Of a stretch of DNA of 64,000 nucleotides, positions 30,368 through 41,345 are shown piece by piece; position 1 is the stretch's first letter, and the number at the start of each line of letters is the position of its first letter. This DNA comes from Dugong dugon (Eukaryota; Chordata; Mammalia; Sirenia; Dugongidae). Made by a program: the position numbers and the translations under genes. The stretch spans positions 2,596,501-2,660,500 of the forward strand of contig CM057476.1 of assembly GCA_030035585.1 (NCBI GenBank), in the 5' to 3' direction. The notes beneath the pieces are model-generated. The model saw only the letters and a program-made list of their open reading frames with translations, was not told the DNA's origin and did no database searches.

Positions 30368-30731
30368 CAGGCACTCCCTGGATTAGGAACAACTTCCGTT
30401 CCTAAGTCTGTCTTTAAGTCATATATGTACATAAGTCGGAACAGTTAGGTACGGTTTGTCTCTCCCGTCAGTTAGTCAGATGTTTGTCTTAGTATATAAT
30501 GTACCTTTCTATGCACAACAAACATTAAAGAAACACTTCCAGTTACACTAAAACATCTTTAACATAATCCAGTAATAATAATGTTTTCATGCATGTCGCA
30601 AAATAGTGCCTGCTTGTTATTACAAACCATTGTGTGTGCCCCAGATTTTTAATATAATATGCTTTACAGGGGGTTGGTTCGTAACTATGGGCTGTACGTA
30701 AGTCAGACGTTCGTAATGCAGGGACTGCCTG
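30368..30731. mobile_element. Tigger/pogo-like MITE, 364 bp
   Basis: Inverted ends: left CAGGCACTCCCTGGATTAGG and AAC; right end reversed CAGGCAGTCCCTGCATTACG and AAC, 3 mismatches in 23. The right flank begins TA, the left flank is AG, so the TA duplication is partly lost. AT-rich inside and without a frame. CpG-containing words such as TACGTAAGTC in the subterminal region are typical of mammalian Tigger relatives. Confidence 0.75.
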
Positions 30732-30884
30732 TATGTACAAACATGGAGTTCGTTGGGGAAAACAGACAGATAGACAGCTGGCTGTGGTCTTGGATTGTAA
30801 CAGTAATTATAGACAGCTCGGAACTAAGTAGTGACCAACTGGAGAGAAGAGATGGAGGGACAAACAGGAGGTAGTGTAAAGGAC

Positions 30885-31450
30885 GCTTCCAGGTCTGCTC
30901 GGTGCGACGAGCAGGACACGAAGCAGTAAAAGCGGAAGAAGCTTTATTTAGCTGGCCAAGTAAAGGAGCCCACCGGGACTTGTGTTGCCAAGGTGGCTCC
31001 CTGAACAATGGCCTGAGGGATTTATATGGGTAAAGTAAGTTGGGTCTGGGGTCTTCAGGGATGCCCCAAGGTGGAGTCAGCCTGCTGATGATTTGGCCCA
31101 TAAAGGCGTTCCTGGGGTGGTCCGATCTTCTGCCCCTGATCAGTCTGAGAGGGAGGTCAGAAAGATGGTGTTTTGCCCACATTGGGGGCATAGGCAGGGG
31201 TATGTTTTTCGGCCTCTGATGTCAATAGGTCACTCAGGGGACACAGTTGTCGGTATTGCGTATGTCAGGTGGGCAAACCTGGTTCCGGAAGTATACCTAA
31301 ATAAGGAGATACCTTAAAGACGGGTTAGTTCCTACATTACCTAATAAGGAGATAGCTTACACGCAAGGAGTTAGTTCTCACATCACCTAGGATGGCAGGC
31401 ACCACCCCTTGCTTATTAAAGATGGCGGGCGTGCTGTTGACCTCAGTAGA
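30885..31450 (-). mobile_element. Solo retroviral LTR, ERV1/gammaretrovirus-like (fossil)
   Basis: On the minus strand a TATAAATCCCTC box is followed after about 100 bp by AATAAAGCTTCTTCCGC, the TATA/poly-A signal order of a gammaretroviral LTR. Upstream repeats such as CTATCTCCTTATT occur twice in the U3-like part. No internal viral region is next to it, so it is a solo LTR. Ends are approximate. Confidence 0.6.
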
Positions 31451-32044
31451 GCCGCTCATGGTGAGACCAGTCTTTCGAAGACGTCATCCTTTGCCAGTGC
31501 AGCTACTGAAAAGCTGATTTCCGGGGAAAGAGCTCTTAGTACTCTGAAACGCAAACGCAGTGCTTCTTAAGCTGGACATACACCAACTACAGGGTTAGTG
31601 GGTTTAACACGTTGGTAAAGAAGTTTTTCACTAGCCAGCAGAGCATCCTTGTGGCTAGGATGCCTTCACTTAAACATCTCAGAGCCCCTTTATCCCCCAA
31701 GTTAGAAGCAAAATGCAGCCCCCGTGTTATGGTACTGTCATAAGGAAGGCTTTTCCAAGAGGTACCTGCCTTGAATGTATCCCAGACCTGACTGCTGCCA
31801 TTGGCTTTGTTGTTGGGGTTCCTGCTCTGCAGGAGGGAAGCCACAGGTGAAGGAGCAGAGGCAAGAGCTGGAGGGTGAGGCTGTCTCCACCCGGTGTGAA
31901 CCCCTGGGTCCAAACGCTGCTAGACTTCTTGAGTACATGTCAGTAAATCATTTCTTAATATTTTTTTTTTGTTGTGGTTTTTTGCTCCAGGTAGTTTGTG
32001 GTTTCCTTCCTTTGCAACCAACTGAGATACAAATGTGTTGTTAT
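31451..32044. other. No recognised feature
   Basis: Unique-looking sequence between the LTR and the MIR, with short frames only and a T run at about 31962-31971. Confidence 0.4.
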
Positions 32045-32175
32045 TAGAATGGTTCGTGCCTCAGTTTCCTCATTTGTAAAACAAACACTACATAATACAT
32101 ACTACGTTGTGTGATTGTAAATAATAAAATATTATAGGGTGTCAAAGTGTCTGGCACGTACCACCGTCAGTATTC
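32045..32175 (+). mobile_element. MIR fragment
   Basis: GTGCCTCAGTTTCCTCATTT, GTAAAACAAACACTACATAA and AAGTGTCTGGCACGTACCAC follow the MIR core-to-3' order. Confidence 0.65.
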
Positions 32176-32179
32176 ACGC

Positions 32180-32350
32180 CGTATTCGTTCACTCATTTGT
32201 TCAACGTAGATCTATAGAGCAGCTACAAGAAGCCAGTATACCTAAAGTTGTCCAGACATTATCGCGTTTTATGCTTCTTTAAAAGGTACGTGTAAGTAAG
32301 ACACAACCCTTGTCTTCATGGAGCTTGTGGTTGGCTGAAGCTGAAAGAGA
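32180..32350 (-). mobile_element. L2 3' end
   Basis: TTCGTTCACTCATTTGTTCA at the left and ACCCTTGTCTTCATGGAGCT at the right match the antisense L2 3' region. The middle is poorly kept. Confidence 0.6.
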
Positions 32351-32364
32351 CCTTACAGATTGTT

Positions 32365-32490
32365 AATCCTAAGCACCCCATCCTACTGATGAGAGATGTG
32401 GTGCCCAGACAGACGGACGGATGAGGCCAGTGTCACGAAGCTCCTAAATGGTAGAGTCAACAAAGACCTCAGGTCTCTTGACCCTAAGAC
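32365..32490 (-). mobile_element. MIR fragment
   Basis: CTACTGATGAGAGATGTGGT, GAGGCCAGTGTCACGAAGCT and AGACCTCAGGTCTCTTGACC match the antisense MIR 5' half. Confidence 0.55.
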
Positions 32491-32552
32491 AGTGTCCACA
32501 TCCCCAAATGTTTTGGTTGTTGGAATTGACCGTGTGTTTTATTGTGTAGCTA

Positions 32553-32755
32553 ACCATACCTCTTGCTGTCACATCAACCCTGACTCATGGTAACCCCTTG
32601 TGTGTCAGAGTAGAACCATGCCCCACAGGGTTTTCAGTGGCTTGTTATTCAAAAGTAGATCACCAGTCCTTTCTTCCGAGGTACCTGTGAGTGGGCTCAA
32701 ACTGCTGCCTTTCAGTTGGCAGCTGAGACTTAACTTTGCACCACCCAGGGACTCT
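32553..32755 (-). mobile_element. AfroSINE, type 3
   Basis: ATACCTCTTGCTGTCACATC to CACCACCCAGGGACTCT, with AAAAGTAGATCACCAGTCCT in the body. Complete antisense copy. Confidence 0.9.
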
Positions 32756-32879
32756 GTTGTATATCTTGGGAAGCTCAATCCTTCCCAAAAGGCAGTGGGC
32801 TAATATTTGTAGTACATAGATTCATGTAACATTGAATTGCACGGTAAAAAAGTTCACCTCTCAATTTTTTTCTGATTCA

Positions 32880-34462
32880 TTTTTTTTTTTTAATATATAT
32901 ATATTTTTTATTGTACTTCAGGTGAAGGTTTACAGAACAAATAGTTTCTCATGAAACAGTAGTACACATATTGTTTTGTGACATTGGTTAACAACCCCAT
33001 GACATGTCAACCCTCTCCCTTCTCGACTTTTTTTTTTTTTTTTTGGTGAAAATATACGTAGGCAAAGATACACCATTTCAAAAATTTCTACATGCACAGT
33101 TCAGTAACATTGACTATGCTCTTCCAATTGTGCTGCTATTCTCACTTTAGAGGAAGGTTTACAGAACAAAATAGTTTCTCATTAAACAGTTAGTACACAT
33201 ATTGCCCTATGACAATGGTTAACAACCCCACTACATGTCAACACTGTCCTTACTCAACCTTGGGTTCCCTATCACCAGCTTTCCTGTCCCCTTCTGACTT
33301 CTAGTCCTTGTCCTTGGACTGCTGTGCCTCATTAGTCCTGTTTTGTTTTACGGGGCTGTCCAATCCCTGGCTGAACAGTGAACCTCGGGAGTGACTTCAC
33401 CTCTGAGCTAAAAGGGTGAACGGGGGCCATGCTCTTTGGGTTTCTCCAGTCTCTGTCAGGCCAGTAAATCTGGTCTTTTTTGTGTGTTAGAATTTTGTTC
33501 TACATCCTTCTCCAGCTCTGTCCAGAACCCTCTGTTGTGATCCTGGTCAGAGCAGTCAGTGGTGGTAGCCGGGCACCATCTAGCTGTACTGGACTCAGTC
33601 CGGTGGAGGCCTTGGTAGCTGTGGTCCATTAGTCCTTTGGACTAATCTTTTCCTTGTATCTTGTTCTCTTCATTCTCCCTTGCTCGTGAAGGGTTGAGAC
33701 CAGTGGAGTATCTTAGATGGCCGCTCACAGGCTTTTAAGACCCCAAATGCTACTCACCAAGGTAGAATGTAGAACATTGTCTTTATAAACTGTGTTAGGC
33801 CAATTGAGCTAGATGTTCCCTGAGACCATGGTCCCCACAGCCCTCCACCCAGCAATTCAGTCCCTCAGGGGGTTTGGATATGTCTATGGAGCTTCTGTGA
33901 CCTTTCTTTGTATAAGCTGTGCTGGCTTCCCCAGTATTGTGTACTGTATCACCCTTCACAAAGTTACCACTTATCTATTGTCTATTTAGTATTTCCCCCC
34001 AACCCCTCTCATCCCTGGTAACCAACAAAGATTGTTACTTTCTGTGTGTAAACTGTTTCATGAGTTTTTACAAAAGAGATCTCATACAATATTTGTCCTT
34101 TTGTGATTGACTTATTTCACTCAGCATAATGTCCTCCAGTTTCATCCATGTTATGAGATGCTTCACAGATTCATTGTTGTTCTTTCTTGTTGCATAGTAC
34201 TCCATTGTGTGTATGTACCATAGTTTATCCATTCATCTGTTGATGGGCATCTAGTTATTCCATTGTTTTGCTATTGTGAGCAATGCTGCCATGAACGTAG
34301 GTGTGCATATGTCTATTCAAGTGATGACTCTTATTTCTCTAGGATATATTCCTAGGAGTGGGATTGCTAGATCGTATGGTATGTCTATTTCTAGCTTTCT
34401 GAGGAAACGCCATATCATTTTCCAAAATGGTTGTATCATTTTGTATTCCCACCAGCGGTGTT
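32880..34462 (-). mobile_element. L1, 5'-truncated, doubled-3'-end subfamily
   Basis: Read on the minus strand it holds the ORF2 C-terminus ([31 protein letters not shown]), a 3'UTR of over 1 kb and an A-rich tail (T run at 32880). The 3'UTR ends twice: an inner copy at 33147-33262, then a 105-bp spacer with its own A tract (T run 33028-33044), then an outer copy at 32915-33026. The element stops at about 34462, in ORF2, by 5' truncation. The last Cys-rich box is damaged (HRWWEY for HCWWEC). Confidence 0.92.
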
Positions 34463-35621
34463 CCCATTCATTCTTAAGGAGAAAGGCTCTGTTTGATACG
34501 AGGGTGTTGTTAACCCTAACACTGACCTCCCCTGTGGAGGACAGAGCAGGTCCAGATGCGGACTTGGCAGGCAGCCATGTGTAGTTAGGATTCACAGCCT
34601 TACTCTGTTTTCTCCATGCTTCCATTTGTGGCTTCCTTCTGTTTATGGCAAACAATGCCAGTTTTCACTTGGAATTGGTGCGATTGAGTTTCCTTTCAAC
34701 ACAAATATGCTTAAGTAAAGGAAGCCAGTCGATTTAATAAAAACACTAAGTGCATAACCATGCAGGCTGCATGAAGCTATAACACACATCAGGTACCAGA
34801 CTAAAGTTGGCGAAAACTGGCCCAGACCATTTACTGAGAGAAAGAGAACTCTTAAAAGAAAACCCAGGATTGGGCAGAGTGCTGCATTTTGAGCAGTGGC
34901 TGGGGAATCGAATGGAGAATGGAACTAGGCTGTCTCTTCTGGGGCACGAGGTGACTTTCCTTGCATCGGGGAAGATGAGAAGAGAGACACAGAGCGGAAT
35001 GGTTGGTTCATGCTTGGAAGGGCCGGCTGTGGGCTCGGCACCTGGGCTGCTGGTGAGCGGTCGTTTTCATCACTGCGGATTAGCCGATTTGGGGTATGGA
35101 ATGGTGGTTAGATAATGCTGTGTGCGACCGCTGGGGGCTCTGCTGTGTGCTAATAGCATGCTGAGTGACGGTGGCATTTATTTCCGAAAGACAGTTCATG
35201 CCGGCCGGGTCCCACAGCCGGATGAGCTGATTAAAACTCAGCAGGCACCATCACCGTTTCTAATAATCCCACCACAGCATCTCTCCTCCAAGTAACAGAC
35301 TGAGGACTTGTCAGAAACCAAGGCCAGATGTATACTCTGGACAGCGGCTCCTGATTTCCGACTGCTGATCAGCTTTGCGCAGCCCTTGCCTTTGCCGCGT
35401 AAGGTGGGACAGTAATGCAGAGACCGTTGCTGTTGCTTGTCGTCACTCAGGGCAGGGAGGCCTTTCAGAGCAGTGGTGTGTAAAAACACTCGCGTAAAAG
35501 AGATGGCTGTCAGGCGTCAGCGTGGGCAGGTTTATTTGTGTTTGCTGATTTACTGACTTTGTTCCCCGCGAGGACCTGGCTCTTGTCTCCTTGTTCGTGG
35601 TGTGCCCCCACACCTGGGACA
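34463..35621. other. No recognised feature
   Basis: About 1.1 kb of unique-looking sequence. Frames of around 100 codons (e.g. 34807-35115) lack recognisable domains. Confidence 0.4.
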
Positions 35622-36160
35622 TTGTGTTGTTGTTTGGTGCCATTGAGTTGGTTCCACCTCACAGCAACCTCACGTACAACAGAACGAAACGTTACCTGGT
35701 CCTGCACCATCCTCACAGGTGCTGTGCTTGAGCCCATTGTTGCAGCCGCTGTGTCAGTCCATCTCGTTGAGGGTCTTCCTCTTTTTTGCTGACCTCTACT
35801 TTACCAAGCATGATGTCCTTCTCCAGGGACTGGCCCCTCCCAATAATATGTCCAAAGTATATGAGACAAAGTCTCGCCATCCTCGCTTCTAAGGAGCATT
35901 CTGGCTGTACTTCCTCCAAGACAGATTTGTTTGTTCTTCTGGAAGTCCATGGTATGTTCAGGATTCTTCACCAACACCACAGTTTGAATGCATCAGTTCT
36001 TCTTTGATCTTCTTTATATATTGTCCAGATTTCACATGCATGTGAGGTGATTGAAAAATACCACCGTTTGGGTCAAGCACAGCTTGGTCATCAAAATGAC
36101 ATCTTTGTTTCTTAAGAGTTTTAAAGAGGTCTTTTGCAGCAGGTTTGGCCAAAGCATTCA
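35622..36160 (-). mobile_element. RTE LINE 3' end
   Basis: In antisense: tail (TTGTTGTTTGGTGCCATTGA), then GAGGGTCTTCCTCTTTTTTG, TACTTTACCAAGCATGATGT, CTTCCTCCAAGACAGATTTG and AGGTCTTTTGCAGCAGGTTT. It encodes the RTE C-terminal region (EARMARLCLIYFGHIIGRGQ) with stops. 5'-truncated to about 540 bp. Confidence 0.9.
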
Positions 36161-36289
36161 ACTGTGTGGGTCGTTATACTCTGAATAAAAACCTTTGCAC
36201 GCCTGGGTACGTCCTTTCTCCAGAGCAGTCTGCAGGGATGCTGAGTGTGGCCAGGGTAGCAATATTCTGCAGCCCTGGATATTGGGGGG

Positions 36290-36790
36290 TGTCATGGATT
36301 GAGCTGTGTCCCCCAAAAATATCTGTCAACTTGGCTAGGTCATGATTCCCAGTATTATAAGATTGTCTACCATTTTATCATCTGATGTGATTTCCTTATG
36401 TGTTGTAAATGCTATCGCTATGATGTAATGAGATGGATTAGTAGCAGTTATACTAATGAGGTCTACAAGATCAGAAGGTGTCTTAAGCCAATCCCTTTAG
36501 AGATCTAAAAGAGAGAAGCGAGCAGAGAGACATGGGAACTTCATACCACCAAGAAAGCAGTGCCGGGAGCAGAGCGTGTCCTTTGGACCTGAGGTTCCTG
36601 CACAGAGAAGCTCCCAGACCGAGGAAAGACTGATGACATGGACCTTCCTCTGGAGCCAACAGAGAAAGCTTCCCTTGGAGCTGACACCCTGAATTTGGAC
36701 TTGTAGTCTACTGGACTGTGAGAGAATAACTCTCTTTGTTAAAGCCGTCCACCTGTGGTGTTCCTGTTAGAGCAGCACTGGATGACTAAG
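36290..36790 (+). mobile_element. ERVL-MaLR-type LTR (fossil)
   Basis: It begins TGTCATGGATTGAGCTGTGT with the CCCCCAAAAA block of MaLR LTRs, continues ATCTGTCAACTTGGCTAGGT, and closes with TTTGTTAAAGCCGTCCACCT. The same LTR family lies inverted at 59475-59992. Solo; no internal region visible. Old. Confidence 0.75.
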
Positions 36791-37319
36791 ATGGGGGAAG
36801 GACTAGCCCAGTCACCTGCAGCCTCTCCAAGACCACCCCTGGTGTGTCCTCAAGGACTGGCCCCACCAGTGGAGGGCACTTTGGTGTACCTCCAGACGTC
36901 CTCTCCAGCACGGATGACCTCTTCTGAACTTGCCCTCCACTGCAGAGAGCCACCTCTTCCAAGTCCATGTCCCTTTTCTGAGGACAGTACCCCACCTCCT
37001 GCCCCACCAACAATAGGGAGACATGGCTGCATAAAGGCCTGGCCCTTATCACAATCTGGAACAGCTCTGAAAGGCCACCCACACCCATTCCTCCATGGAA
37101 AAGGCTGCGGCCTGTGTTGCAGCTGCGTTGCCGTCTGACCATTCCCTCTGCCCAGTCCTGCTTGCTTTGCTCTCCTACAGAGCTGTATCCCAGTAACGCT
37201 CCTCGATAAGCTTCTACATGTAAATGCATCTCAGAGGTTGCTTCTTGGGAAAACTGGCCTGCAACACAGAGTAAAATCGTCCCATGCAGGCTATGCTGTG
37301 ATCATGACTGGGAGTGATT
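36791..37319. other. Unique stretch with overlapping frames on both strands
   Basis: Frames of 127 codons (36755-37138 plus) and 147 codons (36786-37229 minus) overlap. The plus one starts inside the LTR. Neither has a domain I recognise, and mirror-image open frames argue for chance. Confidence 0.4.
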
Positions 37320-37640
37320 TATCTGGGTAAACTCCGGTGCTCTAAGTTGCAAGTGACAGAAACCCAACCCATGCCGGCTTAAGCCTAAAAGGCAATTGAC
37401 GGATTCATAGAATGGAAAAATGGAGAGAGAGCTTCAGGCATGGCTGGGTCCAGGGGTTTAGCTGATGGCATCATAGTTTTGCCTCTCCCCACCTTTTGGC
37501 CTCCCTTTCCTGTGGGTTGGCTTCAGTCTCAGGAAAACACCCTGTGCAGTGGAAAGTTGGCCTCCAAAACCTAGAGGCTTAGATTCTGATGCCTTCAGTT
37601 CTGAAAGAAAGACCTTTTCCTCGTCATTTCAGAAGAAAAT
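37320..37640 (+). mobile_element. Old interspersed repeat, family uncertain (copy 1)
   Basis: TAAGTTGCAAGTGACAGAAA and CCCAACCCATGCCGGCTTAA mark the start; AGCTTCAGGCATGGCTGGGT and CTCTCCCCACCTTTTGGCCT follow. Same family as 7395-7835 and in part duplicated at 37903-38120. Confidence 0.5.
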
Positions 37641-37902
37641 GAAATCTGGGATTTAGATTACTGCAGTCACTCATGTCCCATGGGCAAACCTAAACTAGTC
37701 ACCATGGATATGGATAAAGAATGTGGGTGAGCTGACTTGCCAGGCTTGGTTCTTTTGCCCAATCCTGGGTCTGGAAAGACAGTATCGCAGCTTCTAAACC
37801 ACATGGGAACATGGTAGGAGGGATGACACCCCAGATGCAAGGGGGAAGCTGAGTGCAAGAAAAGGGAGAGTGGATGCTGTTTAGAACATTTAAAAAAAAA
37901 AA

Positions 37903-38120
37903 AAAAATCTAGGGAGACAGCTTCAGGTATGGCTGGATCCAGGGATTCAGATGATGACATCATAATTTCACCTCTCCCTGCCTTTTGGCTTCCCTTCCCT
38001 GTGGGTTGGCTTCTGTCTCAAGAGAACACTCCGTGTAGTAAAAAAGATGACCTCCTAAACCTAGAGGCTTAGATTCTGATACTTCAGTTCAGAGAGGAAG
38101 AAAATGTCTTTCCTCGTTGG
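37903..38120 (+). repeat. Local duplicate of 37428-37640
   Basis: ACAGCTTCAGGTATGGCTGG, TTTGGCTTCCCTTCCCTGTG and ACCTAGAGGCTTAGATTCTG occur in the same order as in copy 1 about 480 bp upstream. The duplicated part begins within the repeat, after an A tract at 37892-37906. Either a local duplication or two truncated insertions. Confidence 0.6.
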
Positions 38121-38124
38121 TTAA

Positions 38125-38540
38125 AAAAAAAAGAATTGTGGGATTACGTGCAGTGGGGAAAGGGAGGAAAGTAAGCCGGTGAGTGAGGGAGGGAGGAGGA
38201 GAGAGATGGAATACATGGAGCACAAGAAGGCGCCCAGGCGGATGGGGACAAGTGAAGGAGGAAGGAGGGAGGGCGGCCCCGAGGGAGGACGCGAGGACGC
38301 TCCTGAGTGTCACATCCTCGGTGTGAGTCATTGCTTACGAGCTTGGCTTTCATCTCCTCATATTTATCACCAGATCAGAGAGCGTGGAAAGTGGTTTTTG
38401 ATGATATCAGAATGGGACTTAACAGTTCAAATACCAGAGCTCAGCTGTGCTTACATATTTATACAGACCTTGAGGAGTGGGAGACAGTGGAGAGGCAGAT
38501 AACCTTGAGAATCCCATTGCTAAAATGCTTGCTCATCTTA
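38125..38540 (+). repeat. Purine-rich tract and unassigned flank
   Basis: From about 38155 to 38305 the plus strand is mostly A/G with GAGGGAGGGAGGAGGAGAGA-like runs. The rest to 38540 is unassigned. Such tracts can form unusual structures; nothing coding is seen. Confidence 0.5.
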
Positions 38541-38542
38541 GG

Positions 38543-38765
38543 TGGTGTCGTGGATTGAATTGTGTCCCCCAAAAAGATACATTGAGGTCCCCACGCCTTT
38601 GCCTGTGAATGTGACCTTGTTTGAAAATAGGGTCTTTGAAGATGTCAGCAGTTAACGTGAGGTCCTACTGGGGTAAGGTGGGTCCCGACCCAGTCGGAGT
38701 GCGTCCTCGTATAAAGACACAGAGCGGGAAGACGGAGGCAGATATTGGGGTGATGCGTCTGCAAG
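38543..38765 (+). mobile_element. MLT1-type MaLR LTR (fossil)
   Basis: GTGTCGTGGATTGAATTGTG, GTGAATGTGACCTTGTTTGA and AAATAGGGTCTTTGAAGATG are strong MLT1 landmarks. Partial, broken copy; the 3' third is missing. Confidence 0.85.
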
Positions 38766-38862
38766 CAAGGAACGTCCGGTCGATGGCAACTAACAACAAA
38801 CAAATTCCAGTCTGGAAACTCCCATGAGTTTGAACAGTGTTTTTCTATATATACTGGCTGCT

Positions 38863-38927
38863 GTAGAGCCTGTCCCAGTTCTTGGGGCCCCCATGTGTGT
38901 CAGAGTAGAACTGTGCTGCATAGCATC
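38863..38927 (-). mobile_element. AfroSINE type 3 3'-end fragment
   Basis: CTGTCCCAGTTCTTGGGGCC and CCCATGTGTGTCAGAGTAGA in antisense, cut off by the plus-strand SINE starting at 38928. Confidence 0.75.
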
Positions 38928-39083
38928 TGGAGCCCTGGTGGCGCAGTGGTTAAGAGCTCGGCTGCTGACCAAAGGGTCGGCAATTCCAATCCACCAGCCA
39001 CTCCTTGGAAACCCTATGGGACAGTTCTACTCTGTCCTATCGGGTTGCTATGAATTGGAATCGACTCCACGGCAACGGGTTGT
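38928..39083 (+). mobile_element. AfroSINE, short form
   Basis: Sense copy from GGAGCCCTGGTGGCGCAGTG to CCACGGCAACGGGTTG. CCACTCCTTGGAAACCCTAT directly after the head shows the extra block is absent. Box A and box B-like region are well kept. Confidence 0.94.
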
Positions 39084-39838
39084 TACAACCTTCCGCGTGT
39101 TTAAAGATCCCAAAGGCCTGGATACCCAGCTGTGCCTGCCCTTTATGCTGAGCAGTAAGCAAGGAAAGGCTAGCTTGTGCTTAAACAGTGCAGAGAAAAT
39201 GAGTCAAGAGGAAAAGGGAAGGAAAAAAAACCTAAGTTAATATTTCAAAATATTGGCTCACCATGAACACAAACAGGATTGAGGCCGTTAGCTGTTTGGA
39301 CCGCGCTCATGCTTAGTGGGATTTCTCCTCTCATCCCAAGGAGCTCTCTGCCTGCTCCCTGAGCCCTCAGGTAAAGACCCTGCCAACAAAGGTAAACCTG
39401 GCTGACTTTGTGCCTCTTCGGGGTTTGGGGTATTTAGCATTAATTCTGTTTATTCAGCCATTCCAGAAGCTCCCAGTCCTGCTCTGGCTTCCTTGCTGTC
39501 CAGCTTCCTGCAGCATTGTTTATGTGGCCAGAACCCAGGATGGGAGCTTGGGACCAAAGCTACGGGTCTGTTTTTGGTCCTGTGCCCCCTCACGCCTGAG
39601 ATTCAGAATGAGGACGCAATGGCCAGCAGCTGTTTCAAAAGCGACACCATTGAGCATTGCAACGAGAAGCTGCCAAAGTCGATTCCGTAGGGCATTGCAA
39701 GATGTGGGCCAAATGGTAAACTGACTCTGAGAAAGCAGATTGCTCCGGGACATTGTCTGGGTTACCATTTTCCCCATTTAATTACAATTTATTTGTGTCT
39801 GACACCAAATTGGCTGGGGAGGTAAACAAAAAAGAAAT
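39084..39838. other. No recognised feature
   Basis: Unique-looking sequence. A 104-codon plus frame (39410-39724) has no recognisable domain. Confidence 0.4.
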
Positions 39839-40036
39839 CAAACCCATTGTCATCAAGTCGATTCTGATTCATAGTGACCCTATAGGACAGAGTAGAATTG
39901 CCCCATAGGATTTCCTAGGCTGTAATCTTTAGGGAAGCCAACTGCCACATCTTCTCCATCAGAGCTGCTGGTGGGTTCGAACCGCTGACCTTTCGGTTAG
40001 CAGCCAAGCACTTAACCACTGTGCCAATGGGGCTTC
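39839..40036 (-). mobile_element. AfroSINE, long form
   Basis: Antisense from CAAACCCATTGTCATCAAGT to CCAATGGGGCTTC with the extra block GGGAAGCCAACTGCCACATC. Confidence 0.92.
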
Positions 40037-40095
40037 TGTGATGTAAGGATGTTTTTTTTAAAAAAAAAAAAAACTATCATCACTGAGTTAACAAT

Positions 40096-40259
40096 AGCAA
40101 AACCAAACCTGTCACCATTGAGTCAATCCTAACTCATAGTGACCCTATAGGACAGGGTAGAAGTGCCCCATAGGGTTTCTGAGGAGCGGCTGGTGGATTT
40201 GAACTGCCAACCTTTTGGCGAGCAGCCGTAGCTCTTAACCACTATGCCACCAGGGCTCC
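40096..40259 (-). mobile_element. AfroSINE, short form, with an 11-bp duplication
   Basis: Antisense from ACCAAACCTGTCACCATTGA to CCACCAGGGCTCC. Perfect direct repeats GAGTTAACAAT at 40085-40095 and 40260-40270 define the insertion. Confidence 0.95.
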
Positions 40260-40270
40260 GAGTTAACAAT

Positions 40271-40960
40271 GTGGTGGAAGTGCATGAGTCTTCAGTGCAC
40301 AGCGTGATGGAATTCTGCACGTGCAGGCAGCCGTGCACCAGGTCTAAGTGTAGGACGCTTCTGTCAGCCCCACAGACACTCTGATGCTTCTTCTGTTTTC
40401 CAAGGAGACAAATCCTGGGAACATTCCAGCAACGGCAGAAGCAGTTTCTTCTCCTGTCCCTTCCCCCTTGGTAGTAATATTAATCCATCGCTCCCTTCCG
40501 GTGCCTTCCTACAGAGCAAGGACTAGATGAAGAAAAGGAGAAATAGCTTCTCCCTTGAGAAAATGCTCAAGCCACGCATCACGTAAGAAGCATAGTACAT
40601 TCCACAGCCAATGTTGTGTTATTTTCACCTCCATTAATATGTAAAACTGAGAACTGACCTTGGCCGATAGGTTTCTCTGCTAAGGAAAACTAGATTTTTT
40701 CCTAGCGTCAAAAAAGAAGAAGAAGAAAAAAAGATTTTCTCTATTACATATAAGCAATGGAATCCCTTGTCCAGGCAGTAACACCTGTTAGGAATTCCTG
40801 GACATATATCACATTAACCACAAAGGTGAAAAATTGAAAAATCCAAATTTGAAGCCTTCCCTACTTCGGCCTTCATCATTTAGATTTCAGGCTTGGGCCC
40901 TGAGGTTTACTTTTGTTTTAATGGAAAAGTGTTTTTGAAAGTTCTACTGAAAAGGTGCTA
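40271..40960. other. No recognised feature
   Basis: About 690 bp, AT-rich toward the right; no repeat or coding signal seen. Confidence 0.4.
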
Positions 40961-40964
40961 TTAG

Positions 40965-41345
40965 CTGGACAATGAAAAAGGAATACCAGAGAACTGATGT
41001 ATTTGAGTTATGATGTTGGCGAAGAATACTTAATATACCATGGACTGCCAGAAGAATGAACAAACCTGTCTTAGAAATATAACCAGAATGTTCCTTAGGA
41101 GTGAGGATGGTGAGACTTCATCTTGCTCACCTTGGACACGTCATCAGGAAAGACCACTTGCTAGAAAAGGATGTCATGTTTGGTAAAGTAGGAGGTCAGC
41201 AAGAATGAGGGAGACCCTCGATGAGATGGAGTGACTCAGCAGCCTCAACAGTGGGCTCAAACATGCCAACGATCGTGAAGATGGCGCAGGACCAGGCCAT
41301 GTTTCATTCTGCTGTGCACGGGGTCACCATGCGTCGGAGCCACTA
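40965..41345 (+). mobile_element. RTE LINE 3' end
   Basis: TTTGAGTTATGATGTTGGCG, ACTTAATATACCATGGACTG, CTTGGACACGTCATCAGGAA, GAAGATGGCGCAGGACCAGG and the tail CCACTAACAACAG. 5'-truncated within the C-terminal coding part, and the reading frame is broken. Confidence 0.9.

Noticed and set aside
36755-37229. Overlapping 127- and 147-codon frames on opposite strands
   Set aside because: The plus frame begins in LTR sequence, neither has a domain, and opposite-strand overlap suggests chance.
38766-38812. Possible RTE 3' tail (GGCAACTAACAACAAACAAA)
   Set aside because: Only about 25 bp resemble the tail, and no upstream RTE sequence adjoins it; too short to call.
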